DNA of 64,000 nucleotides from Paratinospora sagittata (Eukaryota > Streptophyta > Magnoliopsida > Ranunculales > Menispermaceae): contig CM069592.1 of assembly GCA_035771175.1 (NCBI GenBank), positions 41,108,623 through 41,172,622 of the forward strand. The letters are read 5' to 3'. Both the position numbers and the translations under genes were made by a program. How positions within the stretch are numbered: position 1 is the stretch's first letter; every line of letters begins with the position of its first letter. The notes beneath the pieces were generated by a model. The model had not been told where the DNA came from and did no database searches. It saw only the letters and a list, made by a program, of their open reading frames with translations. Below are positions 24,096 through 34,500 of this stretch, piece by piece.

Positions 24096-24196
24096 TGACC
24101 TATGAGGTTAGCCAAGGTCATAATAAGCTTGGGCTTCAGAATTGGAATGACCGATTCGCGCTCCAAGCGTATGAAGTCTCCCCTTCTTTCACTCAT
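6886..24196 (-). CDS. DUF3754 family membrane protein (At3g19340-like), 15 coding exons
   Basis: Exons run 24196-24100, 23851-23757, 23664-23551, 22961-22857, 22711-22640, 16203-16091, 15591-15457, 15049-14981, 14483-14399, 14294-14223, 14131-14031, 13738-13621, 11013-10954, 10844-10734 and 6996-6886. They sum to 1458 nt, 485 residues plus stop, with every junction in frame. Motifs in order: [20 protein letters not shown] at the N-terminus, [21 protein letters not shown] leucines, [25 protein letters not shown], an acidic stretch [15 protein letters not shown], two neighbouring membrane segments (about [16 protein letters not shown] and [20 protein letters not shown]), then [20 protein letters not shown] and C-terminal [16 protein letters not shown]. 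The order matches plant DUF3754 proteins, related to animal TMEM143; some databases call them aminopeptidase, which the sequence does not support. Introns are swollen by transposons: the 6.4-kb intron 5 holds an intact copia element in sense orientation, and intron 14 (3.7 kb) holds two L1 fragments. Biochemical role unknown. Confidence 0.9.
8277..9122 (+). mobile_element. 5'-truncated L1-type LINE with 18-bp target duplication and (TA)n tail
   Basis: The insert is flanked by ATGAACTTTAGGAACATG (8259-8276) and the same 18-mer with one change (9123-9140). It encodes the C-terminal part of ORF2, the zf-RVT region: [53 protein letters not shown] and the [14 protein letters not shown] tail, ending at 8960. 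The ATG at 8274 that opens the frame belongs to target-site DNA, not to the element. The element lies in intron 14 of the DUF3754 gene, antisense to it. Confidence 0.9.
9087..9124. repeat. (AT)n microsatellite forming the LINE tail
   Basis: About 19 AT units stand where a poly(A) tail would be expected at the 3' end of the LINE copy ending at 9122. Confidence 0.95.
9600..9830. mobile_element. RTE-type LINE 3'-end debris with a 62-bp direct duplication
   Basis: Two near-identical stretches, 9611-9672 and 9697-9758, read [17 protein letters not shown] on the plus strand, the typical C-terminal motif of RTE LINE ORFs. Right after them, 9765-9800 is the reverse complement of the usual RTE 3' end (a rearranged GATTCATGTAGCCGAC...TTGGGAAAAGG motif). 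The pieces have opposite orientations, so this is a rearranged remnant rather than a simple insertion. Confidence 0.55.
10136..10718 (+). mobile_element. 5'-truncated L1-type LINE 3' fragment with poly(A) tail
   Basis: From 10144 the plus strand reads [20 protein letters not shown], then [17 protein letters not shown], and ends [14 protein letters not shown] with a stop at 10575: the zf-RVT C-terminus of a plant L1 ORF2. A repeat of about 28 bp follows (10558-10613), then a poly(A) run at 10698-10718. The tail ends 14 bp from the splice donor of DUF3754 exon 14 (GT at 10733-10732), on the opposite strand. No clear target duplication was found. Confidence 0.8.
12137..13191. mobile_element. Tourist-like (PIF/Harbinger) MITE with TAA target duplication, carrying a nested LINE
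   Basis: The left end GGTAGTGTTTGGTACTCTA and the reverse-complemented right end GGTAGTGTTCGGTAACTCTA form a TIR of about 19 bp. Both sides are flanked by TAA (12134-12136 and 13192-13194), the usual 3-bp duplication of PIF/Harbinger elements. The interior has AGAGGTTG-type subterminal repeats and no transposase. About 0.5 kb of it (12464-12985) is a later L1 insertion. Confidence 0.75.
12464..12985 (-). mobile_element. L1-type LINE fragment with internal inversion, nested in the MITE
   Basis: On the minus strand, 12790-12600 encodes an L1 ORF2 C-terminus ([18 protein letters not shown], then [17 protein letters not shown]). The 3' end runs to a poly(T) at 12465-12472 on the plus strand. On the plus strand, 12795-12980 encodes the middle of the RT/connection region ([31 protein letters not shown]). 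The two halves meet head to head near 12790. The flanks GTAAGTGAT (about 12458-12466) and GTAGGTGAT (about 12977-12985) are a possible 9-bp target duplication with one mismatch. This is the layout left by twin priming. Confidence 0.7.
16626..16882 (-). repeat. 3' LTR of the copia element
   Basis: 257 bp, identical by eye to 21251-21507. It carries a TATATATAG-like stretch (16740-16750 region), as expected for an LTR promoter. Confidence 0.95.
16890..20354 (-). CDS. Copia Pol polyprotein: protease, integrase, reverse transcriptase, RNase H
   Basis: The uninterrupted frame of 1154 residues has these domains in order. The aspartic protease active site DSGATDHM is at about residues 67-74. A GAG-pre-integrase/HHCC zinc region follows ([16 protein letters not shown] ... 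CEVCELAK), then the integrase core with [21 protein letters not shown] and [11 protein letters not shown]. The reverse transcriptase has [25 protein letters not shown] and the catalytic [13 protein letters not shown]. RNase H has [25 protein letters not shown] and [14 protein letters not shown]. The frame ends [10 protein letters not shown], its stop overlapping the polypurine tract. The N-terminal 60 residues hold no capsid domain and no CCHC zinc knuckle, so the Gag part of a normal copia polyprotein is absent. The frame is intact and could be expressed. Confidence 0.93.
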   Translation of the reverse strand: MSSVQSIEEHSLKQVEFNQDEIKRLRTLLDTLGKPSGTNSLAHSGNFPISIGFKVSDKSFANSWVIDSGATDHMTNSPNIFHTYNPCPSSRKIATADGSLTTVAGIGDVHISPTLTLRNVLHVPKLSTNLISIKKLTHDLSCNVTFFPTYCAFQDQDLGTIIGHAKEQDGLYYLETPIHPIKSTTSFLSEHKLSNKEKLWLHHRRLGHPSFRSLKIMFPFLFQSLNVEDFHCEVCELAKHKRRSFSLNNDRSSDPFDLIHSDIWGPSPIPNVSGARWFVSFIDDCTRVSWIFLLKQKSDVSFILPTFHNMIRTQFGAKIKRFRSDNARDYFNQTLTNYFQTEGILHESSCVYTPQQNGVAERKNGHLLDTTRAFLFQNNMPKSYWGEAVLTATHLINRLPSRTLDFKSPMEKLRQFYPKLKISNNLIPRIFGCVSFVHVHQPNRGKLDPRALKCVFVGYSSTQKGYKCYHPPSKKFFVSADVTFCEPEPYFSAPPLPGENVTMKDKDRNSPDNVFDLFDPFTLQQTKSESPTPTIPNDEPKDRMTGQVYSRNKAAAPEPMQAQESEPISENEVTNPEPSLQISLVPETTNDLLASEPDNDLPIAIRKGTRECTKHPLYPLSHVVSFEKFSQTHKSFLTSLNNIQTPTSLSEALSNTNWKQAMNVEMEALEKNTTWELVDLPPGKKPVGCKWVYTVKYKADGSLERYKARLVAKGYTQTYGVDYQETFAPVAKMNTVRLLLSLAANYDWDLQQFDVKNAFLHGDLEEEIYMEVPPGFGTTDKVCKLKKALYGLKQSPRAWFGRFAKVMTSMGYKQSQGDHTLFIKHSTSGGVTALLVYVDDIIMTGNNENERQNLKRSLTEEFEIKELGRLKYFLGIEVAHSKQGIFISQQKYITDLLKETGKLACKPMNTPIDLNHKLGEAEEALTVNKEMYQRLVGKLIYLSHTRPDIAYAVSVISQFMHNPKDIHLQAANRVLQYLKGTPGQGILFKRHTGMVLEAYTDSDYAGSVVDRRSTTGYCTFLGGNLVTWRSKKQNVVARSSAEAEFRAMAQGVCELLWLQIILTDLKIHWDGPMRLYCDNKSAISIAHNPVQHDRTKHIEIDRHFIKEKLDSGLICTPYMSTNNQLADMLTKGLNHTAFQANVSKLGMVNLYSPA
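20450..20815. repeat. Low-complexity pyrimidine tract followed by purine/A-rich tract in the copia leader
   Basis: On the plus strand, 20450-20620 is almost only T with single C interruptions (CTTTTT-type units). From 20634 to 20815 it is almost only A and G with a few T. The two halves are roughly complementary and could fold back. Open frames here (poly-Lys or poly-Phe) are artefacts of composition. The region occupies the place where gag would lie. Confidence 0.9.
21090..21150. repeat. Tandem 30-bp-scale duplication in the copia leader
   Basis: The unit GGCAGTGACAGCAGAGATAA plus TATTCC occurs twice in direct succession and a third time in part (GGCAGTGACAGCA), between about 21091 and 21146. 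It is non-coding as far as I can see. Confidence 0.8.
21251..21507 (-). repeat. 5' LTR of the copia element
   Basis: 257 bp, identical by eye to the 3' LTR. The primer-binding site follows it at 21250-21239 on the minus strand. Confidence 0.95.
21513..22639. other. Remainder of DUF3754 intron 5
   Basis: This is ordinary AT-rich intron sequence between the copia insertion and exon 5. I see no coding homology and no further element with clear ends. A short A/AG run is at 22029-22053. Confidence 0.5.
24055..24092. repeat. (GA)n microsatellite at a splice donor
   Basis: About 19 GA units on the plus strand (TC on the transcribed strand) begin 6 bp downstream of the donor of DUF3754 exon 1 (GT at 24099-24098). 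This puts a pyrimidine tract at the very start of intron 1. Confidence 0.95.
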
Positions 24197-25503
24197 TTCT
24201 GCAAGTTCCAACCACGACTATACCCTCCGCTCCTCTTATAAGTTACACACTCACTCACTAAAATGGCATTAGAAATTGAAGATGTTAAGATCTTAAAATG
24301 CGTTTTTTAACATCACTGTACCTGCACGCAAAAATGGAGATGGCCCTCGATTATTCGCCTCCATACAAACGAGAAACTCAGTTTTTTACTTTTAAGGGAT
24401 AATTTTAATTCTAATTAAGTGCCTTAACTTAATTAACCCTTAAAGACCTTGTAACTCTCGCTCTCCCCTTCATTGTTTTCCATTTGTAATTACGCGGTCA
24501 GGTCTGTCATCTGTGTCTACTGAAGAATTGGAGACGGTTTGTAGACTTGGTTCCATTTTAGAAACGTCACTCCAACCCATTTGGCATTTGGGTGGTTGGT
24601 AAATAAATGGTATAGGACCATTAGCCTATTATGATTCTCTATTAGTACCATTTATTCAGGATCCATACATCTCGAAGAGGGAAGTGGGAACTGGGAAGAA
24701 CACACCCATAACGTTGGGTCCAAAGAATTAAGCACAGTTTAGAAAAGACTACTGCAAAGTGCAAACCTCATGCACGCATTGGCTTCAAGGAGTGATAACT
24801 TTGTTCCTTCTTGTACATGTGCGCATTAAGAAGTGAAAATGTTGTTGGAATTGACCATACATTGTTGGACTTCTACTTGAATACTAATCAAACAAAATTT
24901 CTATACTTCATCTGCCTATTATTCTGTGTAAGTCCGTTAGATCTTGCAGTTAACATAATAGCAAGTCATACCCAATTCACATTATCAAGGGGCAAATGAT
25001 CGATGAGAAAATAGATTCCACATATAACAAAGGAGTTATAAGTGACGGTTTTTATTCATTTTTTTTAAAACAAAAAAAAAAAAAAAAAAAGTTGTTGCTC
25101 CTCTTACTGGCTTATCATCCCTAAAAGAAGTCAACATCCCATAGTTTCCTCTTTACAGGAAACAGAGAAAGACCGCAATTAAATTAGCCTATGCATCAGC
25201 TGCCTACCAGAAGAGATCCCTTGAGTTTCTCGTTGTAAACTCAATTTTCCTCCCACCCTTCACACTGCATATGTACATGGAACTGGGCTTGTCACTTGTA
25301 TACCTATTTACAAAACTTTCACCTTTAAGTTGCTGTGTCTCAAAGCGACTCTCCATGCAAAACTCTCCAGTTCACGCGGTACCAAGTTTTCCATGTAAAA
25401 CAATAAAGATGCTGAATATATCCATTCATCTCATCTTTCAGCTAAGCTAAGCTGCATTCGAGTGGGCAAACAAGAACTTCCTCATCAGGATGTCCAAAGC
25501 ACT
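24197..25503. other. Intergenic region: DUF3754 promoter side and NFRKB-like 3' UTR
   Basis: Both flanking genes run on the minus strand. The part near 24200-24400 should hold the DUF3754 5' UTR and core promoter. About 25250-25503 should hold the NFRKB-like 3' UTR. A 32-bp A-rich run is at 25068-25090. No additional gene is seen. Confidence 0.5.
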
Positions 25504-28500
25504 TCAATGATTCCAGGACCTCAGGAATGGCCTCACAGTTGGATCATTAAAACTAGAATTTTGATGAGGCAAGTTTATCCATGACATATTATTTGTTCTC
25601 TTGGCAGCAGCAGCTGCAGCTTCACGTCCCCTCGAGTAGTTAAATTGCTGAGGAGTGCCTGAGAAGACATCACTACCACCAGAAATGCCCACCCCCACAA
25701 AATTTCTTGCTGGAGCACTCAGCTGATTAGAACTAATAAAACTGTAAGAAGAATGAGGCTGTACATTGCTAAACTGAGATAAAACACTGTACAAACTTCC
25801 ATCCTCGTTGCTACCACTTCCAGTGCACTGGCCTGAGGTGCTGTTAACGTCAATGCCAGACCAACCATTTTGAGCCCCATTTTCAGCTGGAAAACCATCC
25901 TGACTCAACATCTCCCTGTTGCTTGAGTGAGTTCGCAGAGGGACAGATACATGGGCAGGATTATGAGCCCAATTCTGCACATTGACTGATGAGAGGAGTT
26001 CTTGGGTTGGATTGGTGCATCTTCTACCACCAAAATTAAGGTTCTTATGTATAATTCGTGGCATGTAGAAGTCTCTCTCTGTCATTTGCTGCCTCTGCTC
26101 CAACAGCTGCTGATGTTGCTCCAGGAAATGCTCAGAATGACTGGCTTCCAGTGACCCATTACTCGTTGCAGGCAACTGCATTCCTAATTGTTTGCGCTCC
26201 TGGACATGAAAGGGTAACATCTCCTGCCCCTTGAGAAATGGTTGAAAGAGTTCATTGCGATCTTGGTTTGCGTAAGAACCAAAGAAAGAAACATCCCGCT
26301 CAATCTGGAAAGCAGACTCAAGATCATGAGTAGTGTGTAACAAAGTTGCTTGATCTTCCTGGTTGAGAATTTCAGTTTCTAGATCAATGAGACGGGCTGA
26401 CTGCTCTACAAGAGGGTGTGGTTTCTTGAGTGATAACTCACCAGCTGATGTGTATCCATGGGTTACTGGTGCAGGATGGCAGTAAGAATCTGGCATGTTT
26501 AATAAAGCTGATCCGACTTGTACATCTTTAGCAGAAGACACAAAAACTTGCCTTTCAACTGGATCCACATTGGGATTCATCTCTCCCACAAACTCTGAAA
26601 TAACTGGAGATTGGCCTTCTGATCTTAGAATGGCATGCCTCCCATCCTCCTGTTCCACATCCATGTCATCAAGTTCACAACAACCATTAAGTGAAGGGAT
26701 TCTCTGAAGAGGATGGCTGTCACTGGAGTGAATAACAGACTCTTTAACTGAATGGCTTGGAACCTCCTCACTAGCAGCACCAACCATGTTACTTGTCTTT
26801 TGTAAGATCTTGGACAAGAATGGTGGGCCACCTTCAGGTTTTAAGATGTCTTCACTACCTTCCTCCCCTTCCCCATCCATGAGTTCAAGTTCATGATGAT
26901 CATTAAGTGAAGGAATTGGATGAAGATGTGGACTTTTTATGAAGTAGGATGCACGCTCTTCATCATCTACACAGTTCAGTACATCCACATTGGCTTCTTG
27001 GCATTGGCATGTCCCCTCATTATACCTCTGTTCCTGAAGTGAGCTCTGTGGCTTCTCTCTCTTTTCATCCTGAGCGCCAAATCAAAAGCGACAAGTTAAT
27101 ACATCACTATTCACCAATTGAATCCCGACAGGCTAAAACTCAAGCCAACAATATGAAATTCGGTAAAGGGCCGATGGCCCCAGCAGTGATGAATTTTCAA
27201 TACAATGTGTATCCAAAAGAGAAAAGAAAAATCTCACTAACCAATGTGATTTTCTTCTCTGCTATTTCCCAATCTAAAGACCTTCTCCATGTGTGTCTCT
27301 TCAATTGTCTTTCTGTCCAGTTTGCAAAAGCTGACGGGATGTCTCTATTAGCTAATTGTGTCCTATATATAGAGACAACAGACAAACATTAACTAAACTG
27401 TAACTCTCTACACAGATAAAGAAATTAAACTGTTATCCAAAAGAAATACACTGACCAGTGCTCGTGCACCCTCTTGCATTCCTCTTCCTCGTATGCTTCA
27501 TATGGTTGGACATGATAACTCTTGATGTCACCCAATACCCGGTTAAGAGACTTCGATCCAATGCCATCACCAGACTGCTTTATCCTCTTTACAAGTTGAT
27601 GCTGTTTTCTGGTTATCTGAAATTAAATGAAGGCAGAGGATTAGTTGAAGAATTAATAATTAAGAAACATAAAGCACTATGTTTCATCATCAACATGGAC
27701 TCTACACCTAAGCTTTAGATGTTACACTTGTTCCTGTGTATCATTTTATGCAGGCAAGGTAAAGACTGATGGAAATTATAATAATGGCAAATATTAATAG
27801 CAGATAGGAAAGAGTATAAAAATGTACGCATTTGCATGACACGGATGTCAAATACAGTAACTCCACATCAAAATCTAATGAAATATTTCAATATTATTGG
27901 GCATATTAATCTAGAGTGTATACAATTATTGACATTTGTTAGACAGATAATTATTGACAAATGATTCCTGATTAAAGCTTGTTGACTTTTGCAAGTACCC
28001 ATTAATACAAACACCAATTTGATTGTCAAAGTTCTCCAATGATTTTATTCCAACTTAGACATTGGAAACCGTGCATTCGCTACCAGTCTTCATAAAATTC
28101 TGGTTTTCAGAGTGTCAATCCAATAATACTCACACCAATCAACAAGGAAAATGATGTTACTGTTCTAATAGATTAATCCCACTGGTTCAAACCCATCTAC
28201 CCCATCCCAAGAATTAAAAATTTGACTTCACTCTAAACTTCGCTCACTTGAAATCAGGAAGTAATTCACAGAAATCTAATTTGACATGTGGACATGGGGA
28301 ATTTTCATAAAAATTCCAACATTTTAGAGAAGTATAGTGGTTTCATTTAAATGTAAAGTTCCATGTTTCTCCTAAAATAAGCTAAAACAAGTGTGATTAT
28401 ATAAGGGCATAGCTAGTGCACGATGCCACCACCATTGCAGGGTATAGGGAGGAGGGAAGGAACAATATATGCAGTCATGCCTCTGCATAGCAAAGAGGCA

Positions 28501-31500
28501 CTTTCAAATTTAAACCATTGACCGTTGGATCATAATGGGAAAACCTCTAACATTGTGCCAAGGCCTGCCCATCCTCAGCCCATGTGAATTGCACACATGA
28601 TTACATACTTCAATAAATTAAATTCTAAAAATATAATAGTTTGAAGTAAGACTTATAATCCCGGAAATGCTAGAGACACATTGTGTGAGCCAAGGTAGTC
28701 AGAATCGTGAATCGAAAGTGAATCAGTGGAGGTCCCTTTGACTCGAATCAAGATTCAAATCGATGGATCGCAGGATTTAGGATACTATTGTGAATCGTAT
28801 ATAAATTTAGTTTTTAGAGACATTTATTTGTATTTTCAATGTTATATTAGATTTCCATTATAAATTTTAATATCTTGTTTTTTATTTGTGATTTAATCTA
28901 TTAAATTTTATCATTGAATTTTAATTTTTAAAGTTTCGAACATTGAAACATAATTTAAATTAAACAAAATTTGTCCAAAATAACACCTAAAAATGATTCA
29001 GAGCATGATGTTGAGTAAAAAATAAATAAATAAATAAAATCTATCAACCCAAAACAAAATCAGTTAGTTAATATGAAATACACAATAGAAAAAAAAAATG
29101 AAAAAAAGGGTTTCTTTTGTTGCGAGTACGAACAATAGGACCAAAAAAAAGTCCCCTGAATAGGTTTGAATCGTCAAATCGTGTGATTCATACGTGAATT
29201 GTAGCATTCACACTGATACGGGGGGGATTCACAGGTATTGGGATTCATAGGTGGGATTCAGATCGATGAAGTGCGAACCAAACAGCAAATTGTAGTATTC
29301 ACGGGATTCTATCAACTATGATGTGAGCAACAAACTATTTGGTGACTTCACATATACATATAGGAGATTTATGGGTTGATTATTCAAGTTTATTCATTTA
29401 CATTCTTTTTCCTCTTAAAGCAATATTAGAGTTTTTAGATCTTATTTTTCTCTCTTTTCTTAATGATTATATAGTTTTTTTATGTATAACATATGAGATT
29501 GAGCTTCAATCTCATATTTATATACTTTAGGACATCATCTAACAAAAATCAAAGTCAAAATAGGATTTTTTAAAATTTTAAAAGTTATTTCATTTTTTTA
29601 TTTTTTATTTTTTTTTTTTTTTTTTTTAAGAAGAAACAAGGAAACTTTATTAAAAGTCAGTAGAAAAGTACATCACATAAATCACCAGAGGTGAAGAGGA
29701 TGCCACATAGAACAAAAACACCGAACCAAATGAGTGACTCCAAAAACACAACCCCCAACCGGAGATAACAATCAGAATCCCCTACCCAAATACATGCAAT
29801 TACTCCAATTTAACAACCAATCTGAGATAGAGAAACCCTTAGCTAAGGGAGAAGCAAAAATCCAAGAACTAGCCAAAAACTTAATATCCTCCCATAACTG
29901 AAATTCAGATTTTGCCATACCATGGAAGATTCTACAATTTCACTCCCACCATATTAACCAAAGAGTAGCAAAGAAGGCAACCTGTCCTATGCCTTGTTCC
30001 TCCTTGGATAAGGAAGGGAAATGACTTAAGAATAAACCTTCCTCAACCTAAAGGGAGATAGATAACCTATTACCAGAGAATGAATACCAATCCCCCCAGA
30101 GCTTCTTCGCGAAAGGGCAGTGAAAGAAAATGTGATCAATATAATCACCCTCCTGCATACATAGAACACAACAATGTTGAGAAAGGCACAAATTTGGTAT
30201 CCTTTTCTACAACATCTCCGACGTATTGAGCCTCCTATGAGCTAAAGTACACCCAAATATTTTTACTTTGGATGGAACATGTGCCTTCCAGATATGAGTA
30301 GAACATGGGAAGGTGGGGGTTTGTGATGTCCCAATGAGGCTAGAAAACAAAGATCTACAGGTAAACCTTTTGGACGAGTCAAGGCGCCAGAGAACCAAAT
30401 CCGGGTCAGTTGAGATTGAGACATTTTGAAGCAACATTAGAAGATTAGTAATCTCGTCAAACTCCCTACCAATTAAGGCCCTAGGTAAGTGTAGCTTCCA
30501 TGGGATTGGGGTGAGTTGGCTATGTTGGGGGTTATCAATGAAGGAGGCAATGGGGTGGTTATGTAGGCTAAATAGACGAAAGAGATGAGGGAACACCTCA
30601 GCCAGTTTTGAGTTGTCCAGCCATATGTACTCCCAAAATTTGAACCTCAGACCATTACCAACCTTATAATCAAGGTAAGGTGCCACATGAGGCATCAGTG
30701 AGGAAATGAACTTCCAGGGACTTTTGTAAGTGGAACTAGCTCTCCGACCTACCCCATCAACCACCAGCCTACCATGGCGACTAGAGATGACTTGCACCCA
30801 CAATGACAATGGTTCCTCAATGAACCTCCAAATCCATTTGCCACACAAAGCAACATTACGAAGGGAAATATTACCAATTCCCAACCCTCCTACCTCCACG
30901 GGTCGTTGGACCACTTCCCACTTAATCAAGTGTGGGAACCCATTGTCCTTCCTCCCCCTGTAGAAAGAAAATTGTGTCATCTGCATACTGTAGATGAGTT
31001 AACTCAACTTTATCTCCTCCAACCAAGCAACCATGCACCAAGGAATATTGCCTCGCCCGAGACATCAAACGGCTTAAGCCATCAGCCACAATAGTGAATA
31101 AGAAGAGAGAAAGTGGGTCCCCTTGCCTGAGACCCCGCCCTGCATTGATTTTCCCCCTCGGCCTGCCATTGATGACAATTGAGTATGTAACAGAAGAGGT
31201 GCAGCCTCGCATCCATGATAGCCACCTGGCCCCGAAGCCTTTCCGCCTCATCACAAGTCCCATGAAGCCCTATTCCACCGAGTCATAGGCTTTTGCAAAG
31301 TCCACTTTGAAAACCACCCCCTTCCTTCCCCTTGAACAGTAATCTTCAACCACCTCATTGGCAATGAGGGTCGCATCCAGTATTTGTCTACCTTCTATAA
31401 AGGCAAATTGGTGTTGCTCAATGATCTTATGTAGTATTGCTCGTATCCTTATCGCTAAAATTTTGGAAATAATTTTATACAAACTCATTACGAGGCTAAT

Positions 31501-34500
31501 AGGGAGAAAGTCTTTAAGGAACTAGGAATCATTCTTTTTTGGAACGAGACAAATATAAGTCTCATTGGTAGAGATGTTGACGACTCCATTTTGGTAAAAA
31601 TCTTCAAGAACTCTCATAATTTCACCCTTCACAAGACCCAATGTTGTTGATAAAATGTCATAGAGAAGCCATCAAGGCCTAGGACCTTGTTACCATCACA
31701 ACTAAATACAGCAGTGCGCGCTTCATCCTCATCAAAAGGCCGTTCAAGCCAAGTCCTGTCATTCTCTGAAAGCTCCCCCCACTCCAGACCTTCAATCCAC
31801 CAACCATCCACCTTCTCGGATGCATAAAGATTCTCGAAATAATTTACTATTTCTTTAGATATTGTCTCCTCTGCCTCAACCAACCCTCCATCATCAAGCT
31901 GAATTTTCGAAATGACACTCTTATTCCTTCTTTTATTTAGCAACCCATGAAAGAAACTTGAGTTAGCATCTCCTTCTTGTAGCCATTTAATTTTTCCCTA
32001 TCCTCCCTCAAGCATAATTCAACTAGCTCTGCTTTATAAATCTTCCTAAATACCCCCATTTCAGGAGACCACTGTTCACCTTCTTCCATTTTATCCAAGT
32101 TTTCGATTAGGTCTTCTAGTTCCTTTCGAGCCACATTAGATTTCCTAAACGATTCCTTGTCCCAAGTCTTGATCAACTCTTTAAGTTTCTTATGTTTGAG
32201 CATAAATTTGTGTCCTTCCCTACCAAAAGTTTCAGACGAGTTCCACCACACACCAATGTTCCTTTTGAAGTCTCTATGAGAGAGCCATGCATTCTCAAAA
32301 CCAAATGGTGAAGGCCCCCATTTCACTTCTGTTGTATCTAACAAGATTGGCCTACTTTGATGGGAATTTTGTATTTTTTTCCATTTACATTTAATAGTAA
32401 TTCTATGACTAAAAATCATAAAAAAGTTCAAAGAATTTTCAGTTCCTTCCCCATCCAACTCATCCCCCTCATAGTTTTTTTTCTTTTCTTTTTCTGAGAA
32501 GGAAACAAAATATAAAATAGTAACATGTGTGACTATAAGCACCAGGAGTGCATATATATGATACCAGCTCTCAACCCGTTCTCATATCTTCCAAGATTTC
32601 TTAAGAAGAACTAAAGAAACATCAAAAAATTGACGTGATTCCAGCTTCCAAATGGAATGACAAGAGACCAACAAAAAAATATGCATAAGAAAATAAGTAG
32701 TCAGGAAAAGGCTTTGATAAATTAAATTGAATATAAAAAAACTAATTACTAGTTTCCCACCAGAAATATGACAATTGCATTATGAGAAAAGTGTCAACCT
32801 TGAAATAAGACATATACTTGGCACAGTCACCAGAGTGGACATAACGTTTCTGCAGTTTCTCTTCTTTTCTGAGATTCGATGCCACCTTTTGCCTATCAGA
32901 AGCAACTAATGACTTTCTTTGCTTGTCCAAGAATCCTTTCCTAAATGTAACAGCATAATATGGATGCATCAAACATTAGAAAGCCAAATAAATTCCCATG
33001 AATGAAATAGCCAACTATTAAAAAGCTAACTAAAAGACTTGCATCAACACTAGAATGCACAAATAAGTCCCATGAATAAAATAGAAATTGTTAACAAGCA
33101 AACTAAGAGACTACATAATGCATTCCAAAAAAAAATAAAAAATACTTAGTTTATTATTGCCCATAGAAAGGTGTGTGCAAATAACCTCTTTTGCAGGTCA
33201 AAAGACGAAGAAAAAGGCAAATGTGTTATGTGTGTCATAACGTTTGATGATGTGCACAGTACAAAGAATCATATTTTCTATTTCAAAATGCAACATCAAA
33301 ATATTTTAGAAAATAAATGAAGAAGGCTTAACTTCCATATCATGAAAAACAGTAAATAATGTTATACATGAATAAAGGTCTGGAAGTTATGCGAACGGCA
33401 TCTTGGGCTACTATTTGGATGCTTTGAGTTGAAAGTAATCAGCGCATATTTAACGAGTAGAGTCGATCGGTCCATACTATTAGGAGTGACATTTTACTCA
33501 TGGCTAGTTCTTGGCCGGTGGCCTTCCACATAAGTCGATATTTTTCTATCAATGACTGGATTATGAATTGGGCGAGTTGCTTAGGGCTTTGGGGAGGTGT
33601 ATGGGGGTCTATTGTGTAGTTTTTTAGGTTCCTTTTCTTTCCCTTTTGTTAGTTTTTTTTTCTTTCTGTCATTTTGTCTTGAGTACTCCTTGTACTCAGT
33701 ACTGTTGTGATTTTTTTCTTGCTTTGCATTATTAATACTATGTTGTTGTTTATTCTCAAAAAAAATGTTATGCATGAATAATAAACAATGGATTGGCCTC
33801 ATCAAATATCTTTATAGCGTAAGCATTTCAAGAAATGCAAAGAAAGAATGGATTGTCCTTGTTTAAGATACCGGTAAATGCGGCAAACTTGATTGAGAGA
33901 AAAATCAAAAGTTTCTTGTGGAAGGGTATGGACAAGGGTTCTAATCTTCATTTGGTCAGGTGGAAGGTAGGTCAAAGACCGGTTGAGAAAGGTAGGTTGG
34001 GGGTTGGCAACATCATTAAAAGGAACATAGCTTTGGGTGTAAAATGGCTTTGGCAGTTTTCTAAGGAACAAAATTCTCTTTGGGCTAGGGTTATCACACG
34101 TGGCTATGGGGTCACAGCCTTTGAGTGATCGTTGAGCAAGCCCGAGAGGTTTTCATACCACGGCCCATGGAAATTTATATCAACACTCGAGGAGAATTTG
34201 GCGTCTCACTTCTCATACAAGGTGGGTGACAATGGTAACTTCCGGTTTTGGGAGGATAATTTGATTGGGGACTCCTCATTGGCATATTCTTTTCCTCATT
34301 GGTACTAGCTTTCTTCCATCCATCTTCAACCTATTCGGTCCTTTGTGGATGGTTTATCATCTTCACCATCAACAGCCTCTTGGAAGTTTCACTTCTCTAG
34401 AGTTCCGTCTACGAGGGCGAGGGGTGATGTGACAAGACTTCTTATTGCTTGAATCCAGTCAAGTTCTCTAATAACCTTTGATTCCCTTCATTGGAATCTT

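Noticed and set aside
31937..32542. The upstream part (32365-32542) of a 201-residue frame as LINE endonuclease
   Set aside because: Only the part from about 32360 downward resembles L1 ORF2; the upstream residues do not show endonuclease motifs, so I end the element near 32365.
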